Shown here piece by piece: positions 1 through 8,888 of a stretch of 64,000 bases of DNA; the first letter of the stretch is position 1; each line of letters opens with the position of its first letter. Location of the stretch: positions 578,001 to 642,000 of the forward strand of contig NC_019907.1 of the NCBI RefSeq assembly GCF_000325745.1. The letters run 5' to 3'. A program made the position numbers and the translations under genes. Source of the stretch: Liberibacter crescens BT-1 (GTDB lineage Bacteria; Pseudomonadota; Alphaproteobacteria; Rhizobiales; Rhizobiaceae). The notes beneath the pieces were generated by a model that made no database searches, was not told the DNA's origin, and was given only the letters and a program-made list of their open reading frames with translations.

Positions 1-671
1 ATAGCGTGGCGATCACGAGGGATAATTTGTGTAGAAATCGGTTCCGGTATGAGATCCATTGCATTGGCAACATATTGCTCAACATAAGGATTTATATGTG
101 CAAAGGTGCCAACAGCACCGGAAATAGCACAAGTTGATATTTCTTGACGCGCATTAACAAGACGTTGGCGACAGCGCGTAAACTCTGCATAGGCTACAGC
201 AAGTTTAAGCCCAAAAGTTGTTGGTTCGGCATGAATGCCATGAGACCGTCCTATGGTAATCGTGTTTTTATGTTCGAATGCACGTCGTTTAAGATTTTCT
301 AACAGTTGATCAATATCTGTCAGTAAAAGATCAGTAGCTCTCATGAGCTGGATATTAAAGCAGGTATCAAGGATATCAGAGGATGTCATTCCTTGATGAA
401 TAAACCGTGCATCTGCACCGATAATTTCAGCAAGATGAGTGAGGAAAGCAATAACATCATGTTTGATGTGATTTTCAAGATCAGCAATACGGTTAATATC
501 AAAATTGGCATGTTTCCCTTTTGCCCAAATTGCTTGAGCAGCACTTTTAGGAACAATACCGATTTCAGCTAATGCATCACAAGCATGTGCTTCAATTTCA
601 AACCATATCTTATATTTTGTTTCGCTGGACCAGATAGCATTCATTTCAGGTCTAGAGTAGCGTGGTATCAT
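1..671 (-). CDS. purB: Adenylosuccinate lyase, N-terminal part (cut by window edge)
   Basis: Reading leftward from the ATG at 671 gives 223 codons of an open frame that runs off the window, so only the N-terminal half is present. Seen: MIPRYSRPEM at the start, a TSSD stretch near residues 96-99 and the motif GRSHGIHAEPTTFG at 141-154. Its histidines match the conserved second region of the fumarase/aspartase superfamily as found in PurB. The family cleaves adenylosuccinate and SAICAR in purine synthesis in the cytoplasm. rpe lies upstream on the same strand 211 bp away, a pairing I recall from Rhizobiales. The C-terminal signature loop cannot be checked because it lies outside the window. Confidence 0.95.
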   Translation of the reverse strand, partial: MIPRYSRPEMNAIWSSETKYKIWFEIEAHACDALAEIGIVPKSAAQAIWAKGKHANFDINRIADLENHIKHDVIAFLTHLAEIIGADARFIHQGMTSSDILDTCFNIQLMRATDLLLTDIDQLLENLKRRAFEHKNTITIGRSHGIHAEPTTFGLKLAVAYAEFTRCRQRLVNARQEISTCAISGAVGTFAHINPYVEQYVANAMDLIPEPISTQIIPRDRHA

Positions 672-882
672 AGTTTTCCTTTAGAATTCTTTTAAAGATA
701 TATTTGAAAAGTCAATAATAAAACAAGTCAGGAAGCCTTCAAAAGCGACCTTTATCTTGAAATAATAATGTATAATGTATATTATTATTATTAAAACATG
801 AGAAAGCCTGCATCAAGGTATAAACATTATTTTTTGCATAAATGACAGGAATATTTTGTTATGAGGACTGATTTCTAAACTT

Positions 883-1557
883 TTATAAAGCAGCCAATAC
901 ATTATTTTTGAGGATTTTTATAGATTCTGTATAGGATAGCTTATTTTTATTGTTAAATATCTCGGATCCTACTACAAAGATATTCGCACCAGCTTTTGCA
1001 AGAGTACCAATGTTTTCAGCGTTCACGCCGCCATCTACTTCTATGGAAATATGTCGATCTCCAATGAGAATTTTTGTTTGACGAATTTTGTCGATCATTG
1101 ATGGAATTAGTTTTTGTCCGCCAAAACCAGGATTGACAGTCATAATAATGATGAGATCAACCTCTTCCAGGATATATTCCAATACCGATAAAGGTGTTGC
1201 AGGATTTATAGCTACACCAGCCTGTTTACCTAATTTACGAATATTTTGTAATGAACGGTGTAGATGAATATGGGATTCAGCATGAATATTAATAATATCA
1301 CAACCAGAATGTGCAAACTCTTCAATATATTGATCAAAAGATGAGGTCATTAAATGGCAATCAAAAAGAGCATTACTATAAGGTCTAAGAGATTTAATAA
1401 CACTGGCGCCAAAAGAAATGTTTGGAACAAAAGAACCATCCATAACATCAAGATGAATTTGTTCTGCACCCGCTAAGGTTACATCACGAACTTCTGCGCC
1501 TAAACGTGAAAAATCTGCAGCAAGAACAGAAGGAACAATCCGAATGGGTAAATTCAT
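883..1557 (-). CDS. rpe: Ribulose-phosphate 3-epimerase
   Basis: This is a 224-residue TIM-barrel protein of normal length for the family. It interconverts ribulose-5-phosphate and xylulose-5-phosphate in the cytoplasmic pentose phosphate pathway. Visible family motifs are VPSVLAADF at 8-16, HLDVMDGSFVPNISFG at 35-50 (metal ligands His35 and Asp37), DCHLM with His68, VNPGFGGQ at 141-148 (phosphate loop), and EVDGG with the catalytic and metal-binding Asp175. It sits between the Liv-type binding protein gene upstream (82 bp) and purB downstream on the same strand. The start follows from the MNLPIRIVPSVLA opening, which aligns with the first beta strand. Confidence 0.96.
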   Translation of the reverse strand: MNLPIRIVPSVLAADFSRLGAEVRDVTLAGAEQIHLDVMDGSFVPNISFGASVIKSLRPYSNALFDCHLMTSSFDQYIEEFAHSGCDIINIHAESHIHLHRSLQNIRKLGKQAGVAINPATPLSVLEYILEEVDLIIIMTVNPGFGGQKLIPSMIDKIRQTKILIGDRHISIEVDGGVNAENIGTLAKAGANIFVVGSEIFNNKNKLSYTESIKILKNNVLAAL

Positions 1558-1639
1558 AAATTAATATATCCTTGCCACTGCCCAATAATATATTTTCAAA
1601 ATGTAACATTTATGTTATGAGTTTACAATAGATCATTGA

Positions 1640-2725
1640 TTAATCTCTTTCAATAAGGTTTTTCCCATCCCATAACATCAGACGGAATGGATTTTCTTGC
1701 ATTGCATGACCTGCAGTAAAAGTTACTTGTCCAAGAACTGTTTGGAATGTTTTTTTCGCTATGTTTGATTCAGTTTTTGAGCCTATTTTCTGAGCATTTT
1801 CATTCGCTTTCACAAGAATTTGTAGTGCTGCCCAGGTTGGAAGACTGTAACCTGTTGGGTGAAGAGATGCTTTATTAAAAATTTTCATCACTTCTTTTGC
1901 ACTCGAAGATGCGCTATAGTCAGGTAAACATACTGATAATATTCCTGCAGGTAATGGCATTTTATCATCTTTATTACGAATGGCATCACCCATCATAAAG
2001 GTCATTTTTGTTTTTAGCCTTGCAGCATCATGTGCGATGATCGCAACATCAGAACGTTCACTTGCTAAAAATACATGCGTTATATTTGCTTTCACTAATT
2101 TTTTGATTAAAGCTACTTGTTGGTCCTGTTGCGGTTTAAAGACTTCTATGACATCAGGTTTGATTCCCTGATTAATGAGTGTATTACCAATAGTTGTTAC
2201 CAATTCATGCCCCTGAAGACTGCCATCTTCCAGGAGAGCTATTTTTTTTCCTTTCCAGGATAATATAATCATTTGCACAGCATAGTTGCTTTCATCTTCT
2301 GATGAAGGTGCAAGGCGAAAAAATGGCCAATCATTTTGCAAGGCATCTTCCATCAGTGCTCGGGAACGTACAGACACGGTCAGTACAGGTAGATGAGCCT
2401 TTTTCATTTCTGGTAAAGCTCCTTCAAGCGTTTCTGAACAAAGAAAGCCAATTGCACCGATTGCGTTTGCATTGACAAGCGGTTGGACAATTTTTTGACC
2501 ATTATCCTGTGTACAGGTTTCATCTATTTCGATAATTTTGTTTCCTGTTTGTTTAGAAAATAATTGTGCAGCTTGAAAAATTTGTTTACCAAGAACTGCA
2601 TATTGTCCATTTTTAGGGGCAACGACACCAATTATTTGATTATTCGCTAAAGCATCGTTTTGGAATATATAAAAGATAAGCAGAATATGAGAAAAGAGAT
2701 CCAACAGTCTATAAAATTTATTCAT
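1640..2725 (-). CDS. Periplasmic branched-chain-amino-acid-type binding protein (LivK-like)
   Basis: This 361-residue protein has a hydrophobic N-terminal signal (about residues 8-26, ending near DALA/NNQ). The mature part resembles the type I periplasmic binding fold used by Leu/Ile/Val ABC transporters: IIGVVAPKNGQYAVLGKQI at the start, a Cys pair (about Cys68 and Cys96), LPVLTVS, and a second lobe with IALLEDGSLQGHELV. No Liv permease or ATPase genes are adjacent, so the ligand and even a transport role are uncertain. Orphan members of this family next to rpe occur in Rhizobiales, and related folds serve as penicillin-binding-protein activators. The gene lies upstream of rpe on the same strand, with about 80 bp between, suggesting one transcript. 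Confidence 0.8.
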   Translation of the reverse strand: MNKFYRLLDLFSHILLIFYIFQNDALANNQIIGVVAPKNGQYAVLGKQIFQAAQLFSKQTGNKIIEIDETCTQDNGQKIVQPLVNANAIGAIGFLCSETLEGALPEMKKAHLPVLTVSVRSRALMEDALQNDWPFFRLAPSSEDESNYAVQMIILSWKGKKIALLEDGSLQGHELVTTIGNTLINQGIKPDVIEVFKPQQDQQVALIKKLVKANITHVFLASERSDVAIIAHDAARLKTKMTFMMGDAIRNKDDKMPLPAGILSVCLPDYSASSSAKEVMKIFNKASLHPTGYSLPTWAALQILVKANENAQKIGSKTESNIAKKTFQTVLGQVTFTAGHAMQENPFRLMLWDGKNLIERD

Positions 2726-2900
2726 TTGTGATTCCTTTTATCTTTGTCTGCGGGAATTTCATGTCATTCCAATATTTTGTAAAACTTTAAAAAGACCTAT
2801 ACAAAGTTAGAGATTGGATACAATAAAAATGATTTCGGCAGAGTAAAATTAAATGTGCTGTTGCTAGTTTTTACATGCTTAAATGAAGAGAGCAATCGCT

Positions 2901-4565
2901 ATGAGTAAGAATTATGAGTTTTCTGTGCAAGGAACAATAGAATGTGATGTTCTTATTGTTGGTGCTGGACCAGCAGGTCTTTCAGCTGCAATTCGTCTTA
3001 AACAGAAAGATCCTGAATTATCTGTAATTGTTCTTGAAAAGGCAGCAGAAGTGGGAGGACATATTCTATCTGGTGCGGTTATTGATCCGGTAGGTATCAA
3101 TACTCTTTTCCCTAATTGGGAAAAAAAGAAAGGGCATCCATTTTATACTCAGGTACGTGAAGATAGAATGCTGTTTTTAAGTTCCCGGTATTCAGTGCGT
3201 GTACCACAAATGCTCATGCCGCCGTTAATGAATAATCAAGGAAATTATATCGTCTCCCTTGGAGAAGTTTGTCGTTGGATGGCTACAGAAGCAGAAAAAC
3301 TTGGAGTTGAAATTTATGCCGGTTTTTCTGCAACAGGAATTCATTATTCCGATACTGGTGCAGCAATCGGCGTTTTTGCAGGCGAAATGGGAAAAAACCG
3401 CGATGGTTCGCAAGGTGAAAATTATGTTGCTCCTATGTTGTTGTTAAGCAAATATATGTTAATTGCAGAAGGAGCTTGTGGATCCTTGACCCAACAGTTA
3501 ATTGCTCGGTATCATTTGGCAGAAGGTCGTCAGCCTCAGAAATTTGGTCTTGGAATTAAGGAGTTGTGGCGTATTGAATCCTCACGACATCATGAGGGGC
3601 TGGTGGTACATAGCTTAGGTTGGCCACTTGATAAAAAAACAGGAGGAGGAGGGTTTATCTATCATTTTAACGGTAATCTGGTCAGTATTGGGTTTGTTCT
3701 TCATCTTGATTATCGTAATCCTTGGTGTTCTCCATATGAAGAGTTTCAGCGATTTAAAACACATCCAAATATCAAATCAATGTTTTCAGGAGGTGAACGT
3801 ATTTCTTATGGTGCACGTGTTATTACTGAAGGGGGATGGCAGTCTGTTCCCAGGCTTTCTTTTCCGGGAGGTGCTTTGATTGGTTGTTCTGCTGGTTTTG
3901 TTAACTTGCCACGGATCAAGGGATCTCATAATGCTATGTTATCAGGGATTTTCGCAGCAGATAATCTCATAGAGATTCTTTCTGCAGGACGGATGCATGA
4001 TGAACCTGTAGAAATTGAACAGAATTGGCGTCAAACAAATATAGGTAAGGATCTTTGGCCTGTCAGAAATGTTAAGCCTTTGTGGTCACGCTTTGGTTCA
4101 TTATTAGGAATACCACTTGGTTTTTTGGATGTATGGAGTAATAGTTTATGGAATTTTTCTTTGTTTGGCACCATGAATCATACAGGTAAGGATTCCAATG
4201 CTCTTGAGTCGGCATCAAAGCATAAAAAGATAGAATACCCTAACCCAGATGGGGTATTGACTTTTGATTGTTTGTCATCGGTATTTTTATCAAATGTTTA
4301 TCATAGTGATCAGCAGCCTGTCCATTTATTGGTGAAAGATTCCTTGAAGCAGAAAAAATCAGAATTAGGTATTTATGCTGGTCCTTCAACACGCTATTGT
4401 CCGGCAGGAGTTTATGAATGGATAGAACAAAATGGCGAAATGAGTTATGTTATTAATGCTCAGAATTGTATTCATTGCAAGACATGTGTTATCAAGGACC
4501 CTAATCAAAATATTTGTTGGGTGCCACCGCAAGGAGGGGAAGGGCCTTTTTATTCAAATATGTAA
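2901..4565 (+). CDS. etfD: Electron transfer flavoprotein-ubiquinone oxidoreductase
   Basis: This membrane-associated FAD/4Fe-4S enzyme passes electrons from reduced ETF to ubiquinone. The N-terminus carries the dinucleotide motif IVGAGPAGLSAAIRL. The C-terminal ferredoxin-like part has the expected cysteines in YCPAGVYEW and NCIHCKTCVIKDP, followed by a W-V-P-P-Q-G-G-E-G-P ending typical of the family. The total of about 555 residues is full length. I chose the ATG at 2901 because a GAAGAGAG Shine-Dalgarno-like run lies 8 nt upstream. An in-frame ATG at 2883 would add six residues but has no ribosome site. The etfAB genes are not in the window. The gene converges on the membrane-protein gene at 4592. 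Confidence 0.95.
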   Translation: MSKNYEFSVQGTIECDVLIVGAGPAGLSAAIRLKQKDPELSVIVLEKAAEVGGHILSGAVIDPVGINTLFPNWEKKKGHPFYTQVREDRMLFLSSRYSVRVPQMLMPPLMNNQGNYIVSLGEVCRWMATEAEKLGVEIYAGFSATGIHYSDTGAAIGVFAGEMGKNRDGSQGENYVAPMLLLSKYMLIAEGACGSLTQQLIARYHLAEGRQPQKFGLGIKELWRIESSRHHEGLVVHSLGWPLDKKTGGGGFIYHFNGNLVSIGFVLHLDYRNPWCSPYEEFQRFKTHPNIKSMFSGGERISYGARVITEGGWQSVPRLSFPGGALIGCSAGFVNLPRIKGSHNAMLSGIFAADNLIEILSAGRMHDEPVEIEQNWRQTNIGKDLWPVRNVKPLWSRFGSLLGIPLGFLDVWSNSLWNFSLFGTMNHTGKDSNALESASKHKKIEYPNPDGVLTFDCLSSVFLSNVYHSDQQPVHLLVKDSLKQKKSELGIYAGPSTRYCPAGVYEWIEQNGEMSYVINAQNCIHCKTCVIKDPNQNICWVPPQGGEGPFYSNM

Positions 4566-4591
4566 TGTTTTATTGTAAAAACATAGCACTA

Positions 4592-5191
4592 TTAAAATAT
4601 CAAGAGTGTACTTAAGGCCATTATACCAATAAATACTATCAAATATTGCCAATCCGCCTCTAAAGATGATTTTGAAAGCAGAGCTTTGCTATGATCTACG
4701 TAATGTTTTAAACACATCTCCCATATGATATAACCTAATATTGGTCCAGCTATGGCGCTGTAAATGGCGGTTAGCTCCGCAATTTTTTGATTGTACAGAT
4801 AATAAGAAATAGAAGAAAAGAACAAAAGGATGAAAAGAAAATAATAACTTATCGTGGAGAAGAAATGTGTCTTCAAGAAAAAATTGGATATAACGATCAG
4901 AAACATGGATGCAAGAATTGTTTTGAAGGAAGCCAAAAGAACAAGAGAAGGGCCACTGATCATAACAAACATTAGAATAGAATAAAATCCAGAACTTCTT
5001 TTTAAAGTATAATAATTGATTATATGTGAGCTTAAAGATATTGCCGTGTGTATTATGGATACCGCTACTCCGGTAACAAATATAGAAAAGAGTATACCTA
5101 TGGACGTTGCAGTCAGGGTTCTTTTCCAGAAAAGTTTATTTGTAAAGCGAAACTTGATTTCATGAGTTGAAGCAACAAACCTCATTAACAA
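4592..5191 (-). CDS. Divergent member of the window's multi-pass membrane protein family
   Basis: This 199-residue protein is very hydrophobic, with about five to six membrane spans. I do not recognise a named family. It is a distant relative of the six membrane proteins at 8-11 kb and 18-23 kb. Its start (HEIKFRFTNKLFWKRTLTAT) parallels their WKEIRFRFNSPTFWRINLLA, its NFFLKTHFFSTISYY parallels their NLFLNTNRWGTIVYY, and its AGPILGYIIWEMCLKHY parallels their PGPILGYTLWRYCLLHY. It holds only one copy of the NxFL...YY element, where most relatives have two. It lies downstream of the RTX gene at 5686 on the same strand, 494 bp away, so it may be separately transcribed. Confidence 0.7.
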   Translation of the reverse strand: MLMRFVASTHEIKFRFTNKLFWKRTLTATSIGILFSIFVTGVAVSIIHTAISLSSHIINYYTLKRSSGFYSILMFVMISGPSLVLLASFKTILASMFLIVISNFFLKTHFFSTISYYFLFILLFFSSISYYLYNQKIAELTAIYSAIAGPILGYIIWEMCLKHYVDHSKALLSKSSLEADWQYLIVFIGIMALSTLLIF

Positions 5192-5323
5192 TCCCTTCCT
5201 TTGAGCAAGAGATTAAAAATAATGTTTTGAAGATTGTCAAAAAGTCATGGGTTTGCATTTGTTCTTCGATATAGGAAGTGATGAACAACTTATTTTTAAT
5301 AGACACTCTTTTACACATTATTT

Positions 5324-5336
5324 CTATCACTGATAG
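5324..5336. promoter_or_regulatory. Operator-like palindrome CTATCACTGATAG
   Basis: The 13-bp sequence CTATCACTGATAG is a perfect palindrome around a central base and equals the core of the classical tet operator. It sits about 130 bp upstream of the membrane-protein gene starting at 5191. No TetR-type gene is nearby. The same 13-mer on the other strand also occurs inside the coding region of the outer-membrane protein gene (46272-46284), so chance is a real possibility. Confidence 0.25.
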
Positions 5337-5410
5337 TTGATTCTTGGCATTGCGAAATTATTATAACAACTAATAATTTAATGTTAACAACATGATTACA
5401 ATTACAATTT

Positions 5411-5440
5411 ATTCTGCATTAAATAATGTTAATGCGGAAT
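5411..5440. terminator. Inverted repeat with 12-bp arms, possible transcription end after the RTX gene
   Basis: ATTCTGCATTAA (5411-5422) and TTAATGCGGAAT (5429-5440) pair with one wobble around a 6-nt loop. The hairpin lies downstream of the RTX gene on the minus strand. There is no clean T-run on either side, so calling it an intrinsic terminator is tentative. Confidence 0.35.
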
Positions 5441-5569
5441 AAATTTGTTCGGATAAAGTGTTCTTTCGAGATGCGTTTTAAAATAAAAAGCTAATCTAGC
5501 GCATATCAGTTCTGTTTTTAGTTTTTATAGGATCAAATTCATTTTTCAAGGGATATTTCACTTTCTGTT

Positions 5570-5685
5570 CGATATACCTGGTGATGACAGTTGCTTTTCC
5601 TTGAAAAGGGGCTGTGCAGTGATTGAGCCTTAAGGAAGGCTCTCTTTGAATAAGAAAGCCCTCCTTGAGTGAGATCTAAGAGCTC
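5570..5685 (-). repeat. Shared 3' flank of RTX genes, copy 1
   Basis: About 115 bp after the RTX stop are shared with the flanks at 15738-15847 and 26054-26163. All three copies end at the same edge, CGATATACCTGGTGATGAC read on the plus strand here. The segment contains the GAGCCTT...AAGGCTC hairpin and the text AGAAAGCCCTCCTTGAGTG. Past the edge the three sites are unrelated, so this is the 3' boundary of the duplicated module. Confidence 0.85.
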
Positions 5686-7899
5686 TTATGCAACCAGTGC
5701 ATCATCATGGAACATATGATGCATGTCTGATGATGTATGCAGAAGATCATCCTGTTGTTCATCCTGGAGATGATACAATGGATTATCAATATCGTGTCTT
5801 TGAAGATCTTGATAGGATAAGACTGCAGGTTCAAGGATTGCAGAGGCTTCCTGGAAGGAAGGGGCAGACAGGTCCTCCTCAACAGTTTCGGAAGAAGAGA
5901 TATCGGTCATCACATCCCTGACTGTTCGTATTAAAGCTTTGTCTTCGCCAGTGGGAGCATGGCGTTCTTGATCATATTTCTTCTCTGCTGTACGAATAAA
6001 GTTATTATACATCTCTCGAGTAATTGGTTGTTCTTTCTGAGGTGGCAGATCAATCATCTTATCCTTAAATTTCAGACTTATTTTGTCAAAACAAAAAAAT
6101 TCTGAAAAACTAATGCTGTCACCTGTTGAGGTAATTTGCAGAGTTAATATGTTAAATGGTTGAGTACATACCGAATATTCGTTATCATATTGGTCATCTT
6201 TTTCTATACAATAATGTTTTATAGAAAGATCTGATAGATCCTCAATATCTGGAAAGTAGATTGTAATGTTATTTGTACAAAAGTAGATACTGTAATTATG
6301 AACCAAATCATGACCATCTCCTTTATGCAAAACAAATGTTACATTTCTCGGAGGGGCTTCATTACAACAAAAAGATATTTTCAATGGATCCAAGAAACGA
6401 TCATTGACTGTAATAATATCATCTCCCTTACCCCCTTCAACAATAAATTTCTGATTTTCAAGCATAAATCTTTTATCGTCGTGCATCTCCGCTGGAGAAG
6501 TAATAATGATTTTGTCATTACCTTCACCACCATAGAGATAATTAAGCATTCCTTCTGTATTGTAAGAAATAAGCTTATCCGCGCCTGGTCCGCCGATGAG
6601 GATATTATTGCCGTCACCTGCTTTCAGCGTATCATTACCCTCGCCGCCAATGATCAGGTCATCGCCATTGCCTCCGGCCAATTTATCGTTGCCCTGTGTA
6701 CCGATGATCAGACTGTCTTTTTTACCTGCCTTGACATGTTTATTATTAATGGCGAAAAGGATTTTTTCCGGGGTATATTCATTGATCAGCTTGAGCATCT
6801 CGCCGGAGACTTTTTCTTCATTCCGGGCTGCTTTGCTTAAGGATTTTTTTAGAGTTGGTAAGGATAGCAGGTCAGGGTTCAAGGAGGCAAGCTGGACAGG
6901 TTTGCTGATTTCTGGTACATGAGGTGTGGTCAGAAAAGCAATTAATTCCAATTTTGGTTCGTCGGGCTGTTTGTAACTGGCCAGCATGATGTCTTGCTTG
7001 ACAGAGGTCAAGGATTTTTCAGCATCAAGAATTTTGTTGATTTTTTTATGCTCAATCTTGATACGGCTTGCTGTCTTTTGAATGAAATTTTTTATTCTGG
7101 ACAAAGGTTTAGAAAGAGTTTCGCTATATCCATGGAGTACGTGCAAAAAATATTCTTCAAGAATATTCGCCTCTACTCCTATTTTTAACATGATTTGCCA
7201 TTTTGTTATCATATCCTCGAGCTTAGGATCCATGTCCTTCATACATTCTCCCAGAGATTTCCACATGACGCTATCGCCTTTTTCAAACCACCCCTTGCGT
7301 CCATCCCAGGCAAATGCACGCATATCCTGAATCCACTCAAAGTAATGTCGGTACTCAGGAGCTTTTGGATTTGAAAACTTTGCTCCCCATTGCATGGGCA
7401 GGTAAATATTCCATAATCCATCCCAAAACTCATCTTTTCCCACCCAGCTTTCGGATCCGAATACTTTGGTGATATGATAGGCTGTCCAGGCTTCTTCTGC
7501 TTTTGAAGCAGAGCCGTAAACCTGTTTAAAAACATCCGTGTGATATTGCGCAATGTCTGCACCACTAAGCTTCTTCAGATGACCATCTTTCTTGTCTTTG
7601 CGGGCCTCATAGTCTGCCATTGCCAGGCCTTTCCAGATTTCTGGTACGTGGGAAGGATAATCCAGACCAAGATCATGGTTCAGCTTGTTATAGGCATAAT
7701 TATTGGCCGTAATAGCGCTTAATCCTTCGTCTTTAATAACATTCTGGGCCATTGTGGCATACCATGCGTCAACAGGCTTGATAGAGTCGTAATACTCCAA
7801 GGCCAGAGATTTAATCTGTGCACGATCCGTCTTTGGAGTAGCCGCGAGTTTCGTGTAAAGACTGTTTATTGTGGTAAGCTGTTCCGGCGATAAACTCAT
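5686..7899 (-). CDS. RTX-type calcium-binding repeat protein, module A
   Basis: This 737-residue protein has no N-terminal signal peptide. Residues 1-160 are nearly identical to the two other RTX proteins in the window and match no domain I can name. Residues 393-500 hold glycine/aspartate nonapeptides such as GGNGDDLII, GGEGNDTLK, GGPGADKLI, GGEGNDKII and GGKGDDIIT, the calcium-binding RTX signature. A following VLHKGDGHDLVHN segment resembles the haemolysin-repeat-associated domain. The last 25 residues (QDEQQDDLLHTSS... to HDDALVA) are again shared with the other copies and may be a C-terminal type I secretion signal. No exporter genes are in the window. Three membrane-protein genes lie directly upstream on the same strand. 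The middle and C-terminal third differ strongly from the 862-residue relatives. Confidence 0.85.
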   Translation of the reverse strand: MSLSPEQLTTINSLYTKLAATPKTDRAQIKSLALEYYDSIKPVDAWYATMAQNVIKDEGLSAITANNYAYNKLNHDLGLDYPSHVPEIWKGLAMADYEARKDKKDGHLKKLSGADIAQYHTDVFKQVYGSASKAEEAWTAYHITKVFGSESWVGKDEFWDGLWNIYLPMQWGAKFSNPKAPEYRHYFEWIQDMRAFAWDGRKGWFEKGDSVMWKSLGECMKDMDPKLEDMITKWQIMLKIGVEANILEEYFLHVLHGYSETLSKPLSRIKNFIQKTASRIKIEHKKINKILDAEKSLTSVKQDIMLASYKQPDEPKLELIAFLTTPHVPEISKPVQLASLNPDLLSLPTLKKSLSKAARNEEKVSGEMLKLINEYTPEKILFAINNKHVKAGKKDSLIIGTQGNDKLAGGNGDDLIIGGEGNDTLKAGDGNNILIGGPGADKLISYNTEGMLNYLYGGEGNDKIIITSPAEMHDDKRFMLENQKFIVEGGKGDDIITVNDRFLDPLKISFCCNEAPPRNVTFVLHKGDGHDLVHNYSIYFCTNNITIYFPDIEDLSDLSIKHYCIEKDDQYDNEYSVCTQPFNILTLQITSTGDSISFSEFFCFDKISLKFKDKMIDLPPQKEQPITREMYNNFIRTAEKKYDQERHAPTGEDKALIRTVRDVMTDISSSETVEEDLSAPSFQEASAILEPAVLSYQDLQRHDIDNPLYHLQDEQQDDLLHTSSDMHHMFHDDALVA

Positions 7900-7996
7900 G
7901 ATTAAAATCTTTCGTAATAAATTAAATAAAATTTAATTAAAAATTGAATAAAACAGGTTAAAATAACAACAATTGTAAGTTTATAAGTCAAACATG

Positions 7997-8035
7997 AAGG
8001 AAGTTTGTATCATTTTAGAAATAAACCATTTCCTT
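7997..8035 (-). terminator. Conserved intergenic hairpin between membrane gene and RTX gene, module A
   Basis: AAGGAA...TTCCTT arms enclose an AT-rich inner stem. On the coding strand the sequence between membrane gene and RTX gene is a variant of the hairpin found after the other membrane genes. It may act as a weak terminator or attenuator, or as an mRNA end-protecting structure. Here the inner stem is partly mismatched. Confidence 0.5.
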
Positions 8036-8091
8036 AAAAAGACAAGAGCAAAAATCAATTTTACTTAAAAAATATGATCATTTTTATCTTG

Positions 8092-8853
8092 TTAATGCTT
8101 CGTCCGATCAAGTATATTATCAAACAAGGATATCGCAAAACCTCCAATAAGACCTGTTACCAAGACCATCACCAGAAGGTTTCTTGAAACATTTATCATA
8201 GAGCGGCATATTTCCCAGGATGGAATGATAGGTAACCGTTCTCTATCATCGTCCTTTAGATTTGTGTAGTATAGGAGACAATGTCTCCAGAGGTTATAGC
8301 CCAATATTGCTCCAGGAAGAAAGACGCTGTAAATAACAGTGAACATGCTACTCAAGAGCGGCTGAAAGAAGGAAAGAAAACAGAACATCAAAAAGTTAGT
8401 CAAGAGCGTATAATAAACAATTGTGGTCCATCGATTGGTATTCAGGAAGAGATTGCAAAAACAAACCGGGATAAAAAAGAGAGCAACTGTCATTGTGTAT
8501 ACAAATAATCCTATTAGGAAGGCAAAAAACACTAGTAAGCGTAGAGTCAATAATTGAGGATAAGCTATCAGAAGGAGTATAAAGAGAGTATAATAAACAA
8601 TTGTGGCCCATCGATTGGCATTCATGCCCACGTAGAAAAGGAAAAATATTAAGCTTAAAATGAATCCTTGAAGCAATAAAAGATTACCTGTTTCTGTCAT
8701 GTCAAGTGTTATAAATATATACAGTGTTCCTGCGAAGCTCACATTCAGGCTAGCAAAGAACAGGCCATTCAGGGTAGCGAGAAGATTGATCCTCCAAAAG
8801 GTAGGACTGTTGAAACGGAAACGTATTTCTTTCCAGGGAGCAATAAAATTCAT
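8092..8853 (-). CDS. Multi-pass membrane protein of the RTX-associated family, copy 2
   Basis: This 253-residue protein with about six membrane spans starts like its neighbours (MNFIAPWKEIRFRFNSPTFW) and has the shared ILGYNLWRHCLLYYTN and DDDRERLPIIPSWEICRS segments near the C-terminus. Compared with the 266-308-residue relatives it has lost about 27 residues before its first repeat: FYVGM runs directly into NANRWATIVYYT, where relatives have an extra span plus FFIPVCLCNLFL. It is the last of three tandem copies and lies 192 bp upstream of the RTX gene at 7899. I do not recognise a function. It is probably in the inner membrane. Confidence 0.75.
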   Translation of the reverse strand: MNFIAPWKEIRFRFNSPTFWRINLLATLNGLFFASLNVSFAGTLYIFITLDMTETGNLLLLQGFILSLIFFLFYVGMNANRWATIVYYTLFILLLIAYPQLLTLRLLVFFAFLIGLFVYTMTVALFFIPVCFCNLFLNTNRWTTIVYYTLLTNFLMFCFLSFFQPLLSSMFTVIYSVFLPGAILGYNLWRHCLLYYTNLKDDDRERLPIIPSWEICRSMINVSRNLLVMVLVTGLIGGFAISLFDNILDRTKH

Positions 8854-8888
8854 TTAAAATCTTTTCGGGTTTAAAATTCTTAAAATAA

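Larger units (their letters stand above)
5192..5685. other. Intergenic stretch between RTX gene and divergent membrane gene
   Basis: This 494-bp stretch has no convincing gene. It contains the shared RTX 3' flank (5570-5685), a 12-bp-arm inverted repeat at 5411-5440 and a 13-bp palindrome at 5324-5336, each listed separately. The rest is AT-rich sequence in which I see nothing. Confidence 0.6.

Noticed and set aside
6298-6840. 180-codon open frame opposite RTX gene A
   Set aside because: Same cause: it is the complement of the repeat-coding region, without start signal or family similarity.
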